Below the pieces are notes generated by a model, which saw nothing but the letters and a program-made list of their open reading frames with translations, made no database searches and had not been told where the DNA came from. Shown one piece after another: positions 25,606-38,788 of a stretch of DNA of 64,000 bases. The number at the start of each line of letters is the position of its first letter. Position 1 is the stretch's first letter. The DNA is from Amblyornis subalaris (lineage: Eukaryota; Chordata; Aves; Passeriformes; Ptilonorhynchidae), in contig JACAXG010000110.1 of NCBI GenBank assembly GCA_018881555.1, positions 417,695 through 481,694 of the forward strand, read 5' to 3'. The position numbers and the translations under genes were made by a program.

Positions 25606-28600
25606 CATGTGGATAAGTGTCATAGAAAAGGTGACAGAGCATGTGACTGACCATGTCTAATTACATTCACCCTCATAAGCAAAATGATTAATGTATGTTG
25701 GATATTCCAGAGAATATTACCAATCAGCCTTCATAATGAGAAACTTGAAGATGACAAGAGTAATCAAAATTCAGGTTCCAAAAGTAAAAAATATAAAATG
25801 TCTTAAAAAATTACTCTTAAGTTTATATCACCCTATTTCCATAGCTATAAAGCCATTAAGGCATTTTGACTTCTTAAATGCATATGAATATTTATTATCT
25901 AAAATTAAAGGAACAACCTTGACTCTTTCCCCTTTATTCTCTATGTTGTTTATGAAGGCTTTCAAAGAATGAAGGTGGGGGAAAATGGTTTAATTTCATA
26001 GATGAATAATGCCAGGTTACAAGTCTCGTATTTCATGAGAGTTTTGAATTTTATGGTTATATGCCTTGTCTTTTTCACCCTTAATCTACCATGCAAATCA
26101 ATTAACAAATGAAGCTGAGGTTTTACACAGCTTTTTCTAACTCTGGACCAAATTGTTATCATTATTAAAGTGATGTAAGTCTGGATGAACTACACCGAAT
26201 TCATCTGTATTATTTCAGAATTACACCAACTCAATCAGAATAAAATAGTTGCTGCACAAATAAATTGTTTGGTGGGTTTTCCAGCAAGCCAAAATCTCTA
26301 GTGAAAGAAGCAGGGCTCATATAAAGCAAATTGAACATGGTCTCTGGATTAGATGGCTATACTAAGAGAGCAGCGGTGCAGAATTAATTTATGGGCTGGA
26401 TTTTCCAGCACAGTACAACTCCTGTAAGCACACTGCCATTCTTCCCTTGAAAGGCAGCGCTTAAAATTTCATCCCACGGAAATGGGGATCTCAGTGACAG
26501 GATTCCAGACAAGCACTGTCCTGTCGCAGCACAGCAGGCAAAAGGGATTGCCGAAACAAGCAGGAATGTCTCTGCCCCAATTCCCTGTGAATTACATACG
26601 GTCAGCCACTTGTGGCTTATACCTACCTTAAGGCTGCCTTAACTCAGAGTAGAGAGAGCTGCTGTGAGTAGAACTGTAGTAGGGCTAGGCAAATGAAATG
26701 GGGTTATTTGCATTGTATGACATTGTTTCCTGCACCTTTAAAAGATTACTCTCTCCTAAGATCTTCTATATTTTTCTTTTTTTCATGATTTCTAGAAACT
26801 ACTGCTTGCTTTCTTTGTTTTTCTTTTCGTTTTTGCTTTTTTTTCTAACATATTTTCAGAAATGTGCCCACCTCTGTTTAATACAGCTTGAAGAAATGGG
26901 GAATAGGTCCCATGGAAATAATTGCAGGAGACATTGCAGTTAAAGCAACTTTATTGTTAGTCATATAATAGCAGCAGAAAAATAAGGAATGTAGTTCTGA
27001 CATGAAAATATATTTTCTCTGAACAATGTTGTAGGGGTCTAGTTTCAATTTTAAGAGCAACTTTTGGTTTTAATGTGCTAAGCATTCAGACTTTTTTTTC
27101 CTTTAGCTGACAGTCCTTTATATCAATGATAAAATCACCTTTCCATCCTGGTACATGTCATTCATGCCTTTCAAACTCTTCTGCCTTTAACACCAACTCT
27201 AATGAATTGTTTTGGAGTGTAATAAATGGATCCACCAGGGACTCAATAGTGAGAAGGTGATATTTTCAGAGAGAAAACACATTTTTGAGAGTACACATCT
27301 CTTTTAGTTCGGTAGTTCCTCCCTTCTGAGCTGTTTGCTTTTCTGTATCTTATACACATACAAATCACAGCAGCTCCTCTCAGCTCAGTAATGTCTCTGG
27401 AGACATGCAAGGGGAACCCAGAACTACTGGTGACTTACCACTAAATTGGAACTGCCAGGTAAGGGGGCATTTTTCAGAGGACTGTAGCCAGGACACCCAT
27501 CGCTTTCTGTGATTCACTTGTTCCCTAAAACAGCAGGTAGCTGGACCTAAACATGGTATAAAACATGCTTTAAGGTATTAGGCAACAAGAGTCTCAAATT
27601 TGAGTTCTTTCTTACATAAACCCACTAATGCCACAGCAAATGTATTTGGTCCAACACTTTCTCTGTGTGCTTAATTTTTAATATTTCCAGTCATTCAGAA
27701 TAAACATCTTTATAGATGTTTCTGTTTCTGTCTGATTAAAGACTTTAAATTGAATTTTCATTGCCTGAGAAATCAATGCAGGTGAAACTCTGAAAGGCAC
27801 AGTTCATGCTTAATAAATCTATTAATTGTGATTGGCAAATGAGACAGAGATTTTATCTTCTTAATATCCATCCCAAGACTTTTGTGGAGCTCAATTTTTG
27901 GTTAATGCAATAGGAACCTTTAAAGAGTTAGCTAGCAAAAGCATTTATGATGTTTGAACTAGTAATTGAATACTGGAGAAAGAATTGAAGAGAGACAAGG
28001 CAATCTGAAGAATGATTAAAAAGTCTGTTGCAGTATATCCACGTATTATACTTGTGGATAAGCAAGGAATTATCTCTAGCAATAATGCAGCATTTGACAT
28101 TTATAAAAGATTCTGAATGAGATTGCAGAAACACCTTTTTTCCTTTCAATTAACTGGAGGCAATATAACTTCTTGCATTAGCTACCATAGAAAATTCAGT
28201 GGTTAATATAGACTTTGTATTTTAATTAACTTGAACAGGAAGTTTTTCGCAATATAAAGGCTAGATCTGCCTTACCTGAGTACTGAATGCACACACCTAC
28301 CCAATATTGTGCATCAGTCATGGTATAAGCAAATGCAGCAATTCCACATGCAGTCAGCAGTTTCATTTTTATCTGAGAACATGAATGCATTGCTGTGACA
28401 CTGCCTTATGGATATACCTTTTTAACACAAAGGGATTAGATTTGTGAACAGTCATTAGATATATCTCTTTTTCTTTAATAAATGCAAACTTTACTATAAC
28501 CAAATGTAAACTTTACTATTAAGATATTTTGTTCTGAATTATAAAGGGCTTCTGTAAATTCATTGCTCCCTAATTATTAATTTATGAAATCATTGCAATT

Positions 28601-30139
28601 CCTGGTCTTTGACTAATGCAATTGATCTCGCTTGTTCTTTCCAAGTATATTTCTCCCTTTGTAGACATGACACTGACAACCTTAGCATGGTTGTGTGAAG
28701 TCCAGCTCAGAAGACTCAATTTCCAAGTCCTTCAAGACTCTGAAATGGTGTAGCAACACTTAGTTTGCGTAGAAGGTGTCAGGGACAGCATACGCATATG
28801 CCTATCAGTGCTCCAATCCCAACATTCCCAAAAGTCAAAGATCTTCCTAAAACTGTCTTTACTGAGAAGGACTCACAGACACGTCTCCGTGCTGCTCTCC
28901 AGGAATATAGATGAATTCCTACTGTGTCTCAGCCACCTGCCTTTTCCAGAGTCTTGTATGCAAATCCCTGCCTTGCCATGCCTTTATTCGTTTGTGCCTT
29001 TGGTGCATGTATTTATCTCTTAGTCAACTCCAACAAAAGCTGTCCCTTGAACAGTGACAATAGCAGAATGTAATTCACAATGCAGGGATGATGCTCTGAA
29101 ACTCCTATCAGTACTGTCTGAGCTGTTCCAGCTGTTCCTGCTGTAAACATCTAGGATTGACCATTTCTCAGCTTTCAGCCACATGGCTTTTGCTGGCATG
29201 CTTTCTCTGAGCAAGCTATGTCTCCTTTTACCAGAAATGTACTGCAAAATAGAAGAATAAAACCAGAATGGCAAGAACTGCCTCCAAGCCCAGGCAGACA
29301 AACAGTCCTCAAGAATTCATTATGAAGATGCAATGTAGTTAAGGCTGCTGTAAAAACTTCAGAAAACTTAGGAAGAGCATGAGACAGGCTTCACTAGATA
29401 TTGGAAGTATTGCTCAAAATAACAAATGCTAACCAAGGCTTGGAACTTTATAAACTCTAAGAGATGTCTTTTCCAGTGAAGACCTCTGATTTTCAGACAC
29501 TTGAAGAATCATCTGAACCTGATTTCTCAGTGGTGCATCCTATTAAATGATTAGACAAAATTCTTCACTTTAAGTTCATTAATAGTAAAACGACCACTAC
29601 TTTTTTTTTTTTTAATTTAAACAACTGTTCCTTTTGCGAATGCTGCATCTGTAAAGTCATTACCACAGTAACAAATGTATAACATGGATGAGCCAAGCCA
29701 GCCATTATCCTTCTTACAGGTTCCTCTCCCTGTAACAGAAATAAATAGGTTTTTTCTCCTACCAATAGAACAATCCCAAACAACACAGAAGATCACAGTC
29801 ATCATCTAAAGAAATGTCCATTTTCCAGTGTGAAGTATTAAGCCCTAATCACATATGCATTTAGATACCAAAAAAACTGAGGCACGCACTAAGGTTTTTG
29901 AAAGTACAAAGGTAACAAGTGACAGGTTTTATTCTGGTTGCCTAGTTCCCCAGTTCTGATGATACCTAAAATCTGAGGCACACATCTATGTCTTTAGGCA
30001 CCTAGATACTGTAAAAAATGTCCATGACTTTCCACATCAAGTACCAGACTAAGGGAAAATGACTAGAGACAAAACTGGAGAAAACTGGGAAGCCATATTC
30101 GCATTCTAACAGAAACTATAACAGTATGGAAATTATAGG

Positions 30140-30394
30140 GTGAAATACAGTTGTACTTCCTGGATGGAATGCAGCTGGCATGAACAGAAACTATTCCACG
30201 GTAGTTCCCCACACAACACAGCCTGCAACCTTAAGCACCTGCTAAGGGGGATGAAATTGAGCGGAGTGAAGACACCGTGGCCAGGCGCTGTTGAAATCCT
30301 TGCACGGTCAGGAACTCATTGGTACCATGTACGTGATAAACTGCATGGCACCTGTCATCTAGGGGAGATAGGAGATGTCTTACTGCGGAACTAG
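30140..30394 (+). pseudogene. Possible retroviral integrase C-terminal tail
   Basis: An 84-codon ORF whose second half (residues 42-84) has an ordered composition. It has W-P-G at 47-49, then V-E-I-L, G-T-H-W-Y-H-V-R-D at 58-66, and closes with G-E-I-G-D-V-L-L before a TAG stop. This pattern (W.G..E.L...G..WY.VRD....H..E.GDVLL) resembles the small beta-barrel domain at the end of retroviral or retrotransposon integrases. The DNA coding for it (about 30255-30390) has around six CpGs in an AT-rich setting. A possible LTR follows 230 bp downstream. I did not recognise a specific family; it could also be a chance ORF. The first 40 codons look random, and a real relic would probably begin near 30250. 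Confidence 0.3.
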
Positions 30395-30619
30395 CAAGTC
30401 TGACAAAATATCTTTCCTTGGATAAACTTGCTTGATTTTAATTTCATTATAATACTAATGCACCTAAATCCCAAAATTAACTCCAAGGTCTGATCACCTC
30501 TCTCTGAGCACATGCTCTATATTTTATTGACTATATCTTCAAGAGCAAAGTGAATTTTACACCAATCAGTAACAAAAGTATGTATGCCTAGAGTCGCTCA
30601 AGCTACAGCTAAATGTAAA

Positions 30620-30960
30620 TAAATACTATAAAAGTCAGTTAAGAATAGGGAGAAGTTCTGAGATCAGATGACAGGCTGAACCCGTCTTCTTCCCCACAGG
30701 GATACCTATGGGGTAAGAACCTTACTCTCTGTGAGCCAAGTTATTATCTCAAGCTAGATTTCATTGGTGATTAGAGTTTATCTGTATTTTGCTTTAAATT
30801 GCTTTTTGCAGTCAGTATACTATCATTGGTAATCTCTGAACTTTAACCTGTCCCAATTTTCCATTAGCAGTGTTTTTATTTAAAAAGTGTGTTTATTCCA
30901 TAAACCTTTTAGTGTGAGTCCTTCAGGGACACTAACAGTTGCTGACAGCAGATAACATAC
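30620..30960 (+). mobile_element. Possible old LTR (promoter to U5 part)
   Basis: A TATAAAAG box at 30627-30634 is followed by 'ctgaacccgtcttcttcccc' at 30678, a GGGATACCTATGGGGTAAGA block, and an AT-rich end closing with GACACTAACA near 30950. The order resembles the R-U5 half of an avian LTR. Its position just downstream of the integrase-like ORF would suit the 3' end of an old ERVL-type element. Boundaries and family are not established. Confidence 0.35.
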
Positions 30961-31098
30961 TCAGTCAAGAGTGATGAGATCCAGGAAGGAGTCTCCTTTT
31001 CTAAATCATAATAAGGGATTCATCTCCCATACTGTGTTGGGACAAGTCCCTGACCAAGTCATTCGAACTGCGCTGTGATAACATGGAGTCACCATGAT

Positions 31099-31170
31099 GG
31101 GACACTGACAGACTGGTTGGGCACAAGGGGCATTGACAGATGAATTTCCTGGGGCATTGACAGACTGATC
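31099..31170 (+). repeat. Diverged minisatellite, three units
   Basis: Three imperfect copies of a GGGRCAYTGACAGAnTGA core start near 31099, 31127 and 31151. The spacing is about 24-28 bp. Confidence 0.55.
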
Positions 31171-31278
31171 AGGGTTGACAAAGCATTCAAGGAAGTCCCC
31201 TTCTCACACGACGTGGACTGACAGTGTCATATGATGAATCATATGGCCTGTTTTCTTTTAAAATGGCTATAATGAATG

Positions 31279-31312
<34 letters not shown>

Positions 31313-31330
31313 ATACATACATACATACAT
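31279..31330 (+). repeat. Compound (GATA)n-(ATAC)n microsatellite
   Basis: About eight GATA units (31279-31312) pass directly into ATAC units (to 31330). The run is uninterrupted and so probably polymorphic. Confidence 0.95.
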
Positions 31331-33732
31331 GTACCTGGTGTATTGTCAAATGTACCTCTGAGTCTAACCTTACCTGCCCAATTCCCAACTCACTGATTCA
31401 CACAGCAAGGGAAAGGCTGACATTCACCACTGTCAACTTCCATCTTCCTATAAAGGATTTTAAAACCGTGTAAAACCTTTGATCCCAAAACTGCAAATAC
31501 ACCTTGTCAAACATCCCAAGAATTATTTGGGTTTTTCATTGGACCCCAATGAATTGAATCTGATTTGACTCATCAGTGCCTGCTGTCAACTTTCTAGTTG
31601 CATTCTTATGACCCATACCGTAATGAGGTCACTGTTCGGAACTTTCTCAGCCTACTCATTCATCTCTTCTGAAGCACTGATCAGATTTTTGCAGTACACT
31701 GGATACTTACTAGTGTAAATGAGACTGGACATGGATGTCAAGGAACTGACTTGCAACTGACAGATCTGTCAAGGAATTAATATATTATGAGACTTTTAAA
31801 GTTAAATCTCAACTTTCTTAAGTAGGAAGAAACAGAGGAGTTTGAAAGAGGATCAGCAATGATTAAGCAGAATATGCAGCTGAAGAGACTTAATGCAGGG
31901 AGGCATGAGGGATGTGAGGCTCCTGACCCGTGGCTGGGGAGTGCCCTCTGAGCCCCCCTCATTGTCACTGCAAGGAAAGCTGAGGAAGGGACTCAGGATG
32001 TGCAGATTTCTCAACTTCAAAGGTCTCCACAAGCACCAGCAGAAGCTAAGTCCTCCCTGGCCTTGGGGATATTAAAAGCCCAGATTTCTGCAGTAAAGGT
32101 AGAACATTTTTCCTCCACTGATGGGGGTGATCAGCAGAGCCTAGGGCAGATATGCTTCAACATTTTCACTGAGAGGGAATCTGAACACTGGTAGAAACTC
32201 CCATGCTGCTAGTGGCTGTAGAGTAACTCGCATTGGTTAAAGGCTGTACTTATGTATCATTAGCATTAATTCCCTAAGTATATAACTAATATATTCATAA
32301 CCTAATTCCATAATGTTACAGAGGAATGATATCTATCTTATACTGCATCTATGTAGCACACACACTTGAAGACTTTAGTGACTGAGGACTGGGGTATCTT
32401 ATGCTTATTTTTGATTTTCTTCCAACACATTAATATAAAGTCAGAGCCTTCTATTAGAGCACTACAGGAGTTTAGGAAAGGAACGAAAACCAGTCTGTGA
32501 CTCACAAGACTGAACATGCAACATCTGGACCAGTGATTTTCCTGTTAATAATTCCAGTTCTGATACAGGCATTTTACTATAATTAAAATCTCTAAATGCA
32601 GATTTTTAAACAATAGATAAGGATTTCTTTTTTAACAAACTATAAAGATATTTGCATACAGTTTGCCAACATCAGTTTCCTTGAAGGGAGAATAAAAATG
32701 CATACACAATATATCGAGACAGGAAGGATGGTCCAGCAATTAGACCATCAGCTAAATGGGAGAATCGTTTCTCAGTTCTGCCTCTTCCACGTTTAATGTG
32801 TGACTCAAGCACAATGTTTCCTACACGTTCTCCCTTTTCAGAATGTTGTAGCTGGCTTTTCCCTTCTGTGCACCGGTCCTAGGAAAAGAAATCTAGTGAA
32901 TGCCAACCTGTCATCATCCTCATCATAACTACTCTGAACCTCATATTTACGACAGGGACTACCTGACAGCACATATTTTTCAGTGCCATTGGAGGTTAGC
33001 TCATTCATTCCTGCCTTTTTTTTGCAATAAGTCTTCTCTTGTCTGTTCTGCTGAGGTTGGGAAAGTCCCCAAGTGTGTTGGGACTAAGGTAAGCTGTTCT
33101 GAACTCAGTGGCTGTCTTAGGTATTAATTAATTGAACTGAAAATTTATATAATTAATTTGAAAAGAATACTAGTCTAGAAGCTTAACCACAGAACAGCAT
33201 TAGCTATCCTGACAAACTACTTCTAGAACATTTGTTTTTAATAGAAATGGGTGTACAATTTACTTATAAAGAATTTTATAATTTTTAATAAATGTAGTGC
33301 AGTAACATTAGCAAGAAACATACAAAACTGAAGGAGCATTCATTTCACTCGCAGTCCTGGATATCACTACATTCAATTTGATGCCTTCAGCACAACATAA
33401 TTACAGAGGTTTTTCAGATAGATCCTCTTCATTTTATATGGTTTTTTCATCCCAGATCAATCGATTACGCTGCTTCCAGAGCCCTTGAAAACACCAAGGC
33501 TCTTGCTGCCAGTTTCTGTGAAAAGGGCCAAAAAATTCTATTTAAGTTGCTTAAGTAGGAAATCCCCAGGAGCATTTTCACACAAGTTTTAAGAGCAAGC
33601 CATGACTGCTTTCTCAGTTTTCCCAGCTAAAAGATGCTGCAGTTGCTTCATTTACCAAGTTAAGTAAAAAACATGAGATGTTTTATTTGGTCTGCAAGGA
33701 GGGGTTCCAACTTTCTTATGGACAAGACAAAG

Positions 33733-34147
33733 AGTCATAGAATCATAGAATGTTAAGGGGTTTGAAAGTACCTTAAAGATCATCTAGTCCCACTCCCCCA
33801 CCATGGGCAGGGACACCTCCCACTAGACCAGATTGCTCAAGGCGTTATCCAACCTGGCTTTGAACACTGCCAGGGTTGGGGCATCCGCAACCCCTTTGAA
33901 CAACTTGTTCCAGTGTCTCACCACCCTCACAGTAAAGAATTTCTTCCAAATACCTAACCTAAATTTCCCCTCTTTCAATTTGTACCCATTACTCCTTGTC
34001 CTATCACTACAGTTCCTGCCAAAGAGTCCCTCCTCAGCTTTCCTGTAGGCCTCTTTAGATACTGGAAGGTTGCTATGAGGTCCCCACACAACCTTCTCTT
34101 CTCCAGGCTGAACAGCCACTACTTTCTCAGCCTCCTTCACAGGGTAG
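33733..34147 (-). mobile_element. CR1 LINE, 5'-truncated 3' end
   Basis: The minus-strand CR1 3' end begins with the terminal signature at the left (33734-33750, 'tcatagaatcatagaa'). A 105-codon open stretch at 34140-33823 carries CR1 C-terminal text such as 'YKLKEGKFRLGIWKKFF' and 'VVRHWNKLF'. It belongs to the same subfamily as the plus-strand copy at 40160-41040 (shared 'caccctcacagtaaagaa' text, reversed) and differs from the 37318 copy. Confidence 0.92.
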
Positions 34148-35037
34148 GTGAAGTCCTCTTATCAACTCTGATCAACTCTGAAACTCTTACCAACTTAGTT
34201 TATTCATTCTATTGGCCCTCAATGGTGTAAGAACCAGACTGTCTGTCTGCCCTCTGCCTCAACTGACAGGACAGCTCTGTCTGAGGCAGGTGAAAAAAAG
34301 CCAACTCTGCAGTCACCACATCCGTGTGGAAGAGACTTGGCCATTAACTCTCCTCCTCTGTAGCTAGCTACTGTAAGGAACATATATTAGCAGAAAGCTT
34401 TTTGAGATTGACACGCTTTTAGTGGCTGGATTTTTCGGTTGTCAGCAGAAGAGCACAGAGGTGATGTCTGCCAGCAGCACTGTAATCTGGAGCACTGCCA
34501 GGATTTCTGACATAAACCTCAGAGGTATATTCACCCTTATGTAATAACACTTATCATAAAGGATCCCAAAGTGCTTTGAAACTGCACAAGATATATTCAG
34601 GGAGTAATTCATCACTAGGGCTTCTCCAGGGCACAGCCATCCCTACACATACTGTCAGCTTCTGGGGTCTTTACTAGTAGCATCTTCCATTTAGCTTTTT
34701 AAAGCATAGGGTGGGTGGTGTCTGTGCTCAAATAACTCTTGCCTGTGGTGTTCGTCCTGTTTAAAACAGGAAACAACATTAATATTGAGCATCATCGTGG
34801 CTCTGTTCCTTGCAAGGGCTTCTTTATAACACAGGCATAAACACTTGCCACTGTTTTGGGATCAATCTGGTAGAATTCCCTCAGCTGCTGAAATCTGATG
34901 AAACCATCACAAGTTCTGAGCTACCAAAATTCTCATAGATACAAGACAGCTCAAATTACTGCCACTTCCAGAGCATTTTTATGACAATTTATGGTTGCAC
35001 AGTACATATATATATATATCTGAATATTGCCTTAAGA
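34148..35037. other. Unassigned DNA
   Basis: About 890 bp with no recognised feature other than a very short TA repeat near 35008-35020. Confidence 0.5.
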
Positions 35038-35042
35038 CCTTG

Positions 35043-35637
35043 TGTTGTGGTTAAACCCCAGCCAGCCACCAAGCCCCACACAGCCACTTTTTCAGTGCCT
35101 CACCAGCAGGATTGAGGAGAGAATCAGAAGGGTAAAAGCTGGAAAACTTGCAGGCTGAGGCAAAGACGGTTTAATAGGGAAAGCAAAAGCCCCACACATA
35201 AACAGAGCAAAAGCAAGGAATGAATCCACTGCTTCCCATGGGCAGGCAGGTGTTCAGCCATCTCCAGGAGAGCAGGGCCCCATCACATGTAATGGTGACT
35301 TGAGAAGACAAACACCATCCCTCCAAATGCCTCCCTCTCCTCCTCCTTCCACCACTTCATATCCTGAGCATGATGTCACATGGTCTGGAATATCCCTTTG
35401 GTCAGCTGAGATCTCCTGTCCTGACTTTGTCTCCTCCCAAGTGCCTGGGCACCCTCAGTCTCCTCACCAGCATGGCAGTATGAGAAACAGAAAAGGCCTT
35501 GTCTCTGTATAAGTCCTGCTCACCAATAATAAAAGCATCTCTATATTATGAATTCTGTGTTCAACACAAATCCCAAACACAGCCCCACACCAGCCACAGT
35601 GAAGAACATTAACTCTGCCCCAGCCAAAACCAGCACA
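35043..35637 (-). mobile_element. ERVL-like solo LTR with 5-bp target duplication
   Basis: This is a complete minus-strand LTR of 595 bp. On the plus strand it starts TGTTGTGGTTAAAC and ends CCAGCACA, so the retroviral strand begins TGTGCTGG and ends ACAACA. The sequence ccttg lies immediately outside both ends (35038-35042 and 35638-35642), a perfect 5-bp target duplication as expected for ERVL-type integration. A reverse ATTAAA signal lies at 35170-35175. It is closely related to the copy at 48700-49272. It has no internal retroviral sequence, so it is a solo LTR left by LTR-LTR recombination. Confidence 0.9.
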
Positions 35638-35642
35638 CCTTG

Positions 35643-37317
35643 AAACAGCTTGAATGAACACTACCTTCCTCCTTCCCTCCTGCTGCAAATGGTTAAACTG
35701 TATCAAGTATTTTGCAAATGGTTTCTCACTGCTGCTTGGAATGGGTAATAACAACTATCTTCATCATGGGATGCTTCACAATAAGGGGAGAAAAGAGATC
35801 ATACAATTGCAAAGTTGGGAGAAGCTTCATTAGAACTGGTGTCCGTAAATGCTAGTTACAGTGAAACAAGATTATAAAATTGCTGAATAACATTAAGCTT
35901 GGGGGTTTTTTCACTCAGAACAGGAATTGGCTGCTGTAAAAATTACCAAACTAACTAGTAACCTGGTGTATTTTAAGCAAAGTCCAGTAAATGTGAATCA
36001 TGAAAAAAAAAGTAACAATCCACTAGGACATGCCTCCTAGGACTGAGGGTAAGCTATCTTAGCATAAATAACAAGGCAAAGAGAGTTCCAGTCTCAACTC
36101 ATAATCTAACCTCACTCTAGAAAGAAAGCAATACCTAAAGGATGAAAAACAGTAAGAATTATAATTTGGAATTGCTAATTAAATTTATTACAGACCAAAA
36201 GCCATTGGCATTCTATTGGAATTCTTGTCAGCTTGATGACTTCAGGATCTCAGGGTCTTAAAATGACAAAATCACAATACCACAGCAATACTCTAAACAA
36301 AAAGAGAAAGCTGTAATCTTCCACAACATAATAGCAAAAAACAGCTGAATGCTTTTCATCAAAAAAAGAATCAATCCAATGTGCCATTTGAAGAGAAGTT
36401 CTGTCCTGTGAGCTCTGACACTGGTGTTTGATAGACAGTCATTTGTATTTGGCTAGAATGAGGGAAACTCCATTACCAGGCACTCAGATCTAAATCCATG
36501 ACAGTCAATTAAACAACAAGAAGGAAGCTCTGTTAAGTGAACAAATTGTTTTACAATACACAATTTCAAATAATATAATCTGAGAACAGAACTAATTTAA
36601 AAAGCTAGTATTAAAGCAAACAGAAGAATTAGCACAGAACAGAAATTCTTGGTGGTTTGTCCCACAGATAACATAAGAAAAAACTGTACCAGTCCAAGAT
36701 TATTTGAGACTTGTGATTTTATTTTCTTTCAGAATTACAGGAGGACAATCACCACCTTAAAAATGCTCTAGCAAATAATTAAAAAAAAAATTGAAATGTT
36801 TGAAGCTTTCTATTTTCAGAAAGTTTATGGAAATGACATATGACCTGTGATGTTTAAATTTCAGAAGTCAATTAAAAACTAGAACACTGACTCTTTTTGA
36901 AGCTTGCTTTCCCAATAAGTGATATTTATGCACTTGTGCTATTTGCTGATCTCTGTAGAAGAGACAAGAAGAGATTCCTGTTGTTTTGTATGAAAAAATT
37001 ATTTTAAAGGTACTGTAAGAGAAGATAAAAATTAATCTTTCCTAGAGGGATTTTTGCAGAATCAAAAATGTGCAAAACCTGATGCTTTCGGGAAAAACTC
37101 AACCTGGTGAACCAGTGCCTTCTGATAAAACTGTTTTAATTTTTAAAGAAAATCGGTTCCACATGCCACATACAATTTCAGCAATTTGCTGCTAATAGAT
37201 ACGTTGTAAAATAAAATAAATTTGTTTCACATGAGTATTCATAACCTGCAATGAATAGGGTTAGACTCCACTGCCCCAACCCACAAAGTAACAGATACCT
37301 GAAAAAGATGTCATAAA
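35643..37317. other. Unassigned AT-rich DNA
   Basis: No gene or repeat family was recognised in these roughly 1.7 kb. Confidence 0.5.
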
Positions 37318-38085
37318 CAGAATCGCAGAATCATTTAGGTTGGAAAAAACCTCAAGATGACAACAACTTTTGACTAATAACCATCCTGTCAATTACATCA
37401 TGGCACTATATGCCACATGCAGTCCTTTCTTGAACACCTTCAGGGATGGTGACTCCACACCCTCCCCGAGAAGCCCATTCCAATGCTTGGCAGCCCTTTA
37501 CATAAAGAAATTCTTCCTGATGCCCAATCTAAGCCTCCTCTGACACAGCCTGAGGCCATGTCCTCTCATCCTGTTGCTCCTTGCCTGAGAGAAGAGACTG
37601 ACTCCCACCTGGCTGCGCCATTCTTTCAGGCAGTTGTGGAGAGTGATGAGGTCTCCCCTGAGTCTCCTTTTCTCCAGGCTAAACAACTCCAGCTCCCTCA
37701 GCCACTCCTCACAGGATTTGTGCTCCAGACCCTTCACCAGCTTTGTTCTCTTGACCTTCTCCAGCACCTCCATGTATTTCTTGTGAGGGGCCCAGAACTG
37801 GACACAGCACTCATGGTGTGGCCTCACCAGTGCCAAGTCCAGGCGAGACAATCCCTGCCCTGGTCCTGCTGGCCACACCATTGCTGATCCAGGCTAGGAT
37901 GCCATTGGCCTTCTTGGCCACCTGAGCACATGCTTGTTCATGTTCAGCTATTGTCAACCAGTACGCCCAGATCATTTTCTGCTGGGCCATTTTCCAGCCA
38001 CTCTCTCCCAAGACTTTAACGTTGCCTGAGGTTGCTGTGACCAAAGTACAGGATCCAGAACCCGGCCTTGTACCTCAAATGAAAA
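37318..38085 (-). mobile_element. CR1 LINE, 5'-truncated 3' end
   Basis: The minus-strand CR1 has its 3' terminus at the left ('gaatcgcagaatcattta' at 37321). Open frames at 37881-37498 carry CR1 ORF2 C-terminal text such as '[15 protein letters not shown]', '[19 protein letters not shown]' and '[13 protein letters not shown]'. It shares its 3' UTR wording with the larger copy at 55388-57549, so both are from one subfamily. The 5' truncation lies near 38085. Confidence 0.92.
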
Positions 38086-38107
38086 TATAATGAAAAAACG
38101 TAACAAA

Positions 38108-38139
38108 ACCAAATGAAATATAGACCAAATGAAATATAG
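38108..38139 (+). repeat. Perfect 16-bp tandem duplication
   Basis: The unit ACCAAATGAAATATAG occurs twice in a row, 23 bp beyond the truncated end of the CR1. Confidence 0.9.
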
Positions 38140-38324
38140 AATGTATTGAGCAGTAAAACACCTTGCAAAACATAGTATATGTAAGGTTTGAAGGGCAAAA
38201 CCACAGCACACAGAGGTTAGAAAGTGGGCCTGCATGATGGAAATCGTAGATCTTAAATTAAATATTCATTTGGCTTAATTTCTCTTATAGCTCATACCTT
38301 ATCTTTAACATTTGCATACATAGC

Positions 38325-38788
38325 TGTCATGGTCTAGGAACAACATTCCCCTGTTCAGTATCCCCTCCAAGACACTCAAAACCACACGGCCACTCTCTCT
38401 TTCTCCCTGGCTTTCCCTTCCCGCTCCCTGCTGCAGCCAGCAGGAGAGGAGAATTGGAGGCACTAAAGAGAGATCATGGGTTGAGATAAGAACACTGGAA
38501 ACAGCAATTAGATAAGAAAATGAACAGTAACAGCAACAATGCTAATGACAGAGAGTATAAGAAAAGAAGTGATTCACACAGAAAAAAAACCCCAACCAAT
38601 AACAGACAATACTGGACCTCTTCATATGCGATGTTTTCTCAACCAGAAGGAACCCCTTCTCCCTGGAAGAGACTTTACCCTGGCCCCAGCAATGACATGA
38701 GCTGGTATAGAATAACCTCCATGTCCTAGCCATGTCCTCTCCCAGCTGCCGCAAAAAAATTAACCCTGTGCTGGCCAGAAACAGAAAA
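38325..38788 (-). mobile_element. ERVL-like solo LTR
   Basis: This minus-strand LTR is of the same family as 45402-45898. The two share 'ggagaattggaggca', 'atca.gggttgagataaga' and 'gataagaaaa.aacagtaacagcaacaat' text in the same order. The plus-strand start is TGTCATGGTCTAGG at 38325. The flanks atagc (38320-38324) and atagt (38789-38793) match 4 of 5, giving a probable decayed target duplication and placing the right end at 38788. It has no internal retroviral sequence. Confidence 0.83.

Larger units (their letters stand above)
25606..33732. other. Largely unassigned DNA
   Basis: The longest stretch without a CR1 or a clear LTR. It contains only the possible retroviral remnant at 30140-30960, a weak three-unit repeat at 31099-31170 and the GATA/ATAC microsatellite, each listed separately. 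No coding exon is visible. Confidence 0.5.
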
